Source: AC-69 sp035701505 (GTDB lineage: Bacteria; Actinomycetota; UBA4738; HRBIN12). Taken from it: DNA of 7,871 nt. Of this stretch, positions 5,005 to 7,871 are shown one piece after another. How positions within the stretch are numbered: position 1 is the first letter of the stretch; every line of letters starts with the position of its first letter. The stretch lies in NCBI GenBank assembly GCA_035701505.1, contig DASSSA010000139.1:1-7871 (forward strand), in the 5' to 3' direction. The position numbers and the translations under genes are program-made. The notes beneath the pieces are model-generated. The model worked only from the letters and a program-made list of their open reading frames with translations, searched no databases and was not told the DNA's origin.

Positions 5005-6168
5005 ATGCAAGGGGATTTCGACGTCATCGTGGTGGGAGGTGGTGCGATGGGAACCGCTGCCGCTCGGGTACTTGCGGAACGCGGTCGCGCGACGCTCCTC
5101 CTCGAGCGCTTCGATGTCGGCCACAGCCGTGGGAGCTCTGGTGGTCCTACGAGGGTATTCCGTATCGCTTACGACCATCCCGACTACGTTCGCATGGCTC
5201 GCATCGCGGTGGAGGCCTGGCGGGAGTTGGAAGACGCGGCAGGCGAGCCGCTCCTCGTCACGACCGGAGGCATCTACATCGGCGGAGGGGCCGGGAGATT
5301 CGCGACCGCCATGGGGGCCGCCGGAGAACGAGTTCGATACATCGCCCAAGAAGCAGCCACCGAGCGGTGGCCGGGGCTGAGGCTCCCGCCGGGTATGGAA
5401 CTTCTCGTGGACGAGGAAGGCGGCGTCTGCTATGCGGAGAGGACCGTCCTTGCCCAGGTCCGGCTCTTCGTACAGGCCGGAGGGACCTTGCTGCAGCAAA
5501 CGAGGGTGGAGCGACTCGAAGCATCCTCGGACGGGGCGAGGGTGCTCACCGCCCACGAGACCTTTCGCGCCCCTGTGGCTATCGTGACGGCGGGGTCGTG
5601 GGCGGGGCCTCTCCTCGCCGAGGCCGGCATCCGCTTGCCTCTCACGCCAAGCTTGGAGCAAGTGTCGTACTACCGCATCGCACAACCGTCGGCCCTTCCC
5701 ACCGTGGTCGACTGGACGGGGCCACCGATCGAAGACGGGAAAGGCGGGTCGGTGCATGTGGCGTACGCCGTTCCCCATCCCGAGGAGCCAGGTACCCTGA
5801 AGATCGGCCTGGACGGATCGGGGCCGGACGTGAGCGCGGAGACCCGGTCCTTCGATCCCGATCCCGAGAGGCTGGCTCGCGCGGACGCGTGGGCGGAAGA
5901 ACGGTTCGCAGAGCCCGTCCCGGCCCGAAGGCCGGACACTTGCCTCTACACGAACACACCCGACGGCGAGTTCGTGCTGGACCGCGTGGGGCCGATCGTC
6001 GTCGGGTCCCCTTGCAGCGGTCACGGATTCAAGTTCACTCCTCTGATCGGACTGATCCTGACTGCACTCGCGACCGGCGAGCAACCTCCCGTGCCCCTCG
6101 CGCCGTTCGCCGCCACCCGGGTATTCGTCCGGCGTCTCCTCTCGGACCGTCCCTTCGAGCAGGTGTGA
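5005..6168 (+). CDS. FAD amine oxidase, monomeric sarcosine oxidase type
   Basis: A 387-residue flavoprotein of the DAO fold; monomeric sarcosine oxidase (MSOX) is about 390. It should oxidise an N-methyl or secondary amino acid with O2, giving H2O2 and an imine that hydrolyses. GGGAMG at 11-16 with Glu34 closing the second strand binds the FAD ADP part. TRVFRIAY carries Arg50 and Arg53 (MSOX Arg49, Arg52), and LKIG carries Lys266 (MSOX Lys265, the O2-activating base). CLYTNTPDGEF carries Cys313 (MSOX Cys315, covalent 8-alpha-cysteinyl flavin), and GHGFKF carries Lys343 (MSOX Lys348). MSOX residue numbers are from memory. The position matching MSOX His269 is Asp270, so the substrate may differ (sarcosine, N-methyltryptophan, pipecolate or other). 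The start is uncertain: ATG 5005 with a TAGGCT box, or TTG 4897 with a strong ribosome site. The HAD gene follows after 8 nt, so the two are probably cotranscribed. Confidence 0.9.
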   Translation: MQGDFDVIVVGGGAMGTAAARVLAERGRATLLLERFDVGHSRGSSGGPTRVFRIAYDHPDYVRMARIAVEAWRELEDAAGEPLLVTTGGIYIGGGAGRFATAMGAAGERVRYIAQEAATERWPGLRLPPGMELLVDEEGGVCYAERTVLAQVRLFVQAGGTLLQQTRVERLEASSDGARVLTAHETFRAPVAIVTAGSWAGPLLAEAGIRLPLTPSLEQVSYYRIAQPSALPTVVDWTGPPIEDGKGGSVHVAYAVPHPEEPGTLKIGLDGSGPDVSAETRSFDPDPERLARADAWAEERFAEPVPARRPDTCLYTNTPDGEFVLDRVGPIVVGSPCSGHGFKFTPLIGLILTALATGEQPPVPLAPFAATRVFVRRLLSDRPFEQV

Positions 6169-6176
6169 GGGTCCTG

Positions 6177-6860
6177 ATGTGTCTCCGTAAGGGCATCCGG
6201 CGTCGGCCGGAGAGCTCGGGCGAAGCCGTGAGACCGCAGGGCCTCCTCCTCGATTACGGGGGTGTTCTGACCACCTCGGAGAGCGAGTCTTTCGCCGCCT
6301 TCTGCCGCCAGACGGGGGTTGACCCACGCCGGCTCAGCTCCCTCATCGCGCGCGCGTACACCGGAGTCGAGCCGGATGGGATGATCGCCGAGCTTGAACG
6401 TGGCCGGGTGATGGAGCCGGAGTTCGAGCGATGGCTCGCCGCAGAGCTCTCGCCCGGCCTGGAGGAGCCTCTCGATCCGATCGGGCTCACGGCCCGGCTG
6501 TTCGCCCGGGTCCGCCCGGACGACCGGATGCTCCGCGCCGTGCGCTTGGCGCGTTCGACCGGCATCCGGGCGGTCCTCCTCTCGAACAGCTGGGGCGCCG
6601 GCGACGACCAGCGACGACAGGCCGACCTGTTCGACGCGATCCTGATCTCCCGGGACGTTGGGCTGCGGAAGCCCGAGCAGGGAATCTATGTGCTCGCTGC
6701 GGAGAGAATCGGGCTTCCGGCGAAGGCATGCCTGTTCGTCGATGACATGGCGGACAACGTCCGGGGAGCCCGCGCTGCCGGCATGGTCGCCCTGCTTCAC
6801 CGAGCGGCGGAAACGACGATCCGCAGGCTGGAAACGGCGTTCGGGGTGCGCCTGCGCTAA
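6177..6860 (+). CDS. HAD-family hydrolase (probable phosphatase, IA type)
   Basis: A 227-residue cytoplasmic HAD-like hydrolase of the small, helical-cap kind. Motif I is DYGGVL with nucleophile Asp26, motif II SNS at 136-138, motif III Lys165-Pro166, and motif IV Asp189-Asp190 with Asn194 (DDMADN). Motif I has Gly28 where most HAD phosphatases have the second Asp; the same D-x-G form is known in the YihX-like subgroup (variant-3 type), so activity is not excluded. The substrate is a phosphate monoester of unknown identity. Start: ATG 6177 has a GAGGG 6 nt upstream. GTG 6165 overlaps the oxidase stop (GTGA), which would give translational coupling, and GTG 6228 would start right before motif I. 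All are in frame; 6177 is preferred. The N-terminus (RKGIRRRPESS) is poorly conserved in style. It is most likely in an operon with the oxidase, though a biochemical link is not evident. Confidence 0.85.
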   Translation: MCLRKGIRRRPESSGEAVRPQGLLLDYGGVLTTSESESFAAFCRQTGVDPRRLSSLIARAYTGVEPDGMIAELERGRVMEPEFERWLAAELSPGLEEPLDPIGLTARLFARVRPDDRMLRAVRLARSTGIRAVLLSNSWGAGDDQRRQADLFDAILISRDVGLRKPEQGIYVLAAERIGLPAKACLFVDDMADNVRGARAAGMVALLHRAAETTIRRLETAFGVRLR

Positions 6861-6877
6861 GGGGTTGCGTATCCGCC

Positions 6878-6908
6878 TTGACTGCCAGGGGGGACGGGTC
6901 CATACACT
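6878..6908 (+). promoter_or_regulatory. Promoter of the CBS gene, leaderless layout
   Basis: TTGACT (6878-6883; 5 of 6 to TTGACA), a 19-nt spacer and TACACT (6903-6908; TANNNT) end 8 nt before GTG 6917. Transcription would start at or next to the start codon, which fits the lack of a ribosome binding site. It separates the CBS gene from the oxidase-HAD operon, whose stop lies just 17 nt upstream of the -35. Confidence 0.55.
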
Positions 6909-6916
6909 CGCTGGGC

Positions 6917-7871
6917 GTGGACATCCCGACGTTCCTCAGGAAATACCCACCGTTCGACGACCTCGACGAGGAGACCCTCGACCGAGTCGCTCGCAACATC
7001 CAGATCGAGCTCTTCGAGGCCGGAACGGTGATCCTCCGGCAATCGGGCGAACCCTCCCACTACCTTTACGTTATCCGGACCGGCGCGGTGGAGATCCTCG
7101 ACGGGACCCTGGTCCTGGACCTGCTCACCGAAGGCGAGGTGTTCGGCCAGTTCTCGCTCTTGTCAGCGCTAGGTCCCTCCTTCACCGTTCGAGCCCTGGA
7201 GGACACGCTGTGCTACCTGATCGAGGGCGACCTGGCCCCCGAGGTCCTCGGGACCCGCCGGGGCCTCGCGTTCCTCTCGGCCACGCTCCGTCGCAGAGAG
7301 ATCCGGGCGGTCGAAGGTGAGGAGATGGCTCGGATCGATCCCGGGACCGCCACGGTCGGATCGCTCATCCGACGGCCCCCGGTGACCTGCTCTGCCACGG
7401 CTACCGTGAGGGAGGCGGCCGAGATCATGGCCGGTCAACGTGTGTCCTCGCTCCTGATCCCGAGATCGCCGGCCTGGGGGATCGTCACCGATCGTGACCT
7501 TCGGACTCGAGTCCTGGCGCAAGGGCGAGGCCCCGACACGATCGTGGGGGAGATCATGTCGCATCCCGCGCACACCATCAAGGCAGATGCACTGGTCTCG
7601 GAGGTCGTGATCAGGATGCTCGAGTTCGGGGTTCATCACCTCCCTGTGGTCGATGGCAACAAGCAAGTGCTCGGCGTCGTGACCGACACGGATCTGCTCG
7701 GGATGGAGCAGAAGAACCCATTCACTCTCAAGAGCGCGATCGAACGAGCTGCAACCGTGGACGCCGTCGTCGCAGTCGCGCGGGAGATGCCGGTGACGAT
7801 CTGCACCCTGGTCGAAGCGAGGGTCGATCCCATCCACGTCAGCCAGGTGGTTGCCGTGACGATCGACACCG
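6917..7871 (+). CDS. cNMP-domain, two-CBS, DUF294-type regulatory protein (partial)
   Basis: The 3' end is cut by the window; 318 complete codons are visible. Order: a cyclic-nucleotide-binding-like beta barrel (about 1-120), CBS domain 1 (about 147-200, ending GIVTDRDL at 188-195), CBS domain 2 (about 210-262, with VMSH-type start and VTDTDL at 255-260), then the start of the DUF294 region (SAIERAATVDAVVAVAREMP). The full family ends in a GlnD-like nucleotidyltransferase domain with a GSxAR signature, which would lie past the window. The role is probably sensing adenine nucleotides through CBS and modifying or binding a partner; related proteins are often near acetate-type permeases or exonucleases, which cannot be checked here. 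The cNMP loop reads FGQFSLL (76-82) and PSFTVRA (87-93), lacking the usual Glu and Arg that hold the cyclic phosphate, so cAMP binding is doubtful. GTG 6917 is the first in-frame start after the promoter. Confidence 0.88.
   Translation, partial: MDIPTFLRKYPPFDDLDEETLDRVARNIQIELFEAGTVILRQSGEPSHYLYVIRTGAVEILDGTLVLDLLTEGEVFGQFSLLSALGPSFTVRALEDTLCYLIEGDLAPEVLGTRRGLAFLSATLRRREIRAVEGEEMARIDPGTATVGSLIRRPPVTCSATATVREAAEIMAGQRVSSLLIPRSPAWGIVTDRDLRTRVLAQGRGPDTIVGEIMSHPAHTIKADALVSEVVIRMLEFGVHHLPVVDGNKQVLGVVTDTDLLGMEQKNPFTLKSAIERAATVDAVVAVAREMPVTICTLVEARVDPIHVSQVVAVTIDT

Noticed and set aside
4890..6168. Open frame fused upstream of the HAD protein across the oxidase gene
   Set aside because: The first part is Arg-rich shadow translation of the oxidase gene in another frame; recognisable HAD sequence begins only after about 6220.
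4996..6327. Long minus-strand open frame opposite the FAD oxidase
   Set aside because: It is an antisense shadow: high-GC codons keep the opposite frame open, and its text is Arg/Pro/Gly-rich with no motif, while the plus strand has a complete enzyme.
7169..7837. Minus-strand ORF opposite the CBS protein
   Set aside because: Shadow frame; the plus strand encodes intact cNMP and CBS domains over the same bases.
1..7871. CRISPR array, insertion sequence or integrase
   Set aside because: No evenly spaced direct repeats, no transposase or recombinase motifs and no IS-type terminal repeats were seen.

Overview
The window comes from a high-GC bacterium, most likely an actinomycete-like lineage (Actinomycetota or a relative). 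This is inferred from strong G/C at third codon positions, GTG starts, and several genes with a TANNNT -10 box 6-8 nt before the start codon and no good ribosome binding site, a layout typical of leaderless mRNAs. No marker gene fixes the taxon. Nothing seen is firmly a new system. The most unusual parts are the left 2.2 kb and the regulatory DNA between genes.

Left part (1-2254) is sparse and looks accessory. It holds a six-helix membrane protein of unknown function (137-766, minus), a low-GC unknown gene that appears frameshifted and carries an HEPN-like R-x4-H motif (1094-1587, minus), and a 72-residue unknown protein (1914-2132, plus) behind an inverted repeat, a good promoter match and two possible leader hairpins. 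A tRNA-Arg(UCU) gene follows (2255-2330, minus). At 70-93, in the same orientation, lies a short stretch resembling a tRNA 3' end without the rest of a tRNA. Together they could mark a degenerate integration site, but the match is imperfect.

The middle part (2518-4814) has an alpha/beta hydrolase of the proline-iminopeptidase-like type (minus), with a perfect 17-bp palindrome in its likely promoter, and divergent to it an extended SDR (epimerase-like) protein (plus). The 440 bp between them hold a terminator-like hairpin and a doubtful 82-codon ORF.

The right part (5005-7871, plus) is dense. A monomeric-sarcosine-oxidase-type FAD oxidase with the covalent-flavin cysteine is followed after 8 nt by a HAD-family phosphatase, so the two are probably one operon. 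A separate promoter (TTGACT, 19 nt, TACACT) then precedes a cNMP-domain/CBS/DUF294-type regulatory protein that runs off the end. The oxidase and the SDR suggest catabolism of small amines or sugars; the CBS protein suggests nucleotide-responsive regulation. No shared pathway can be proved from the sequence.
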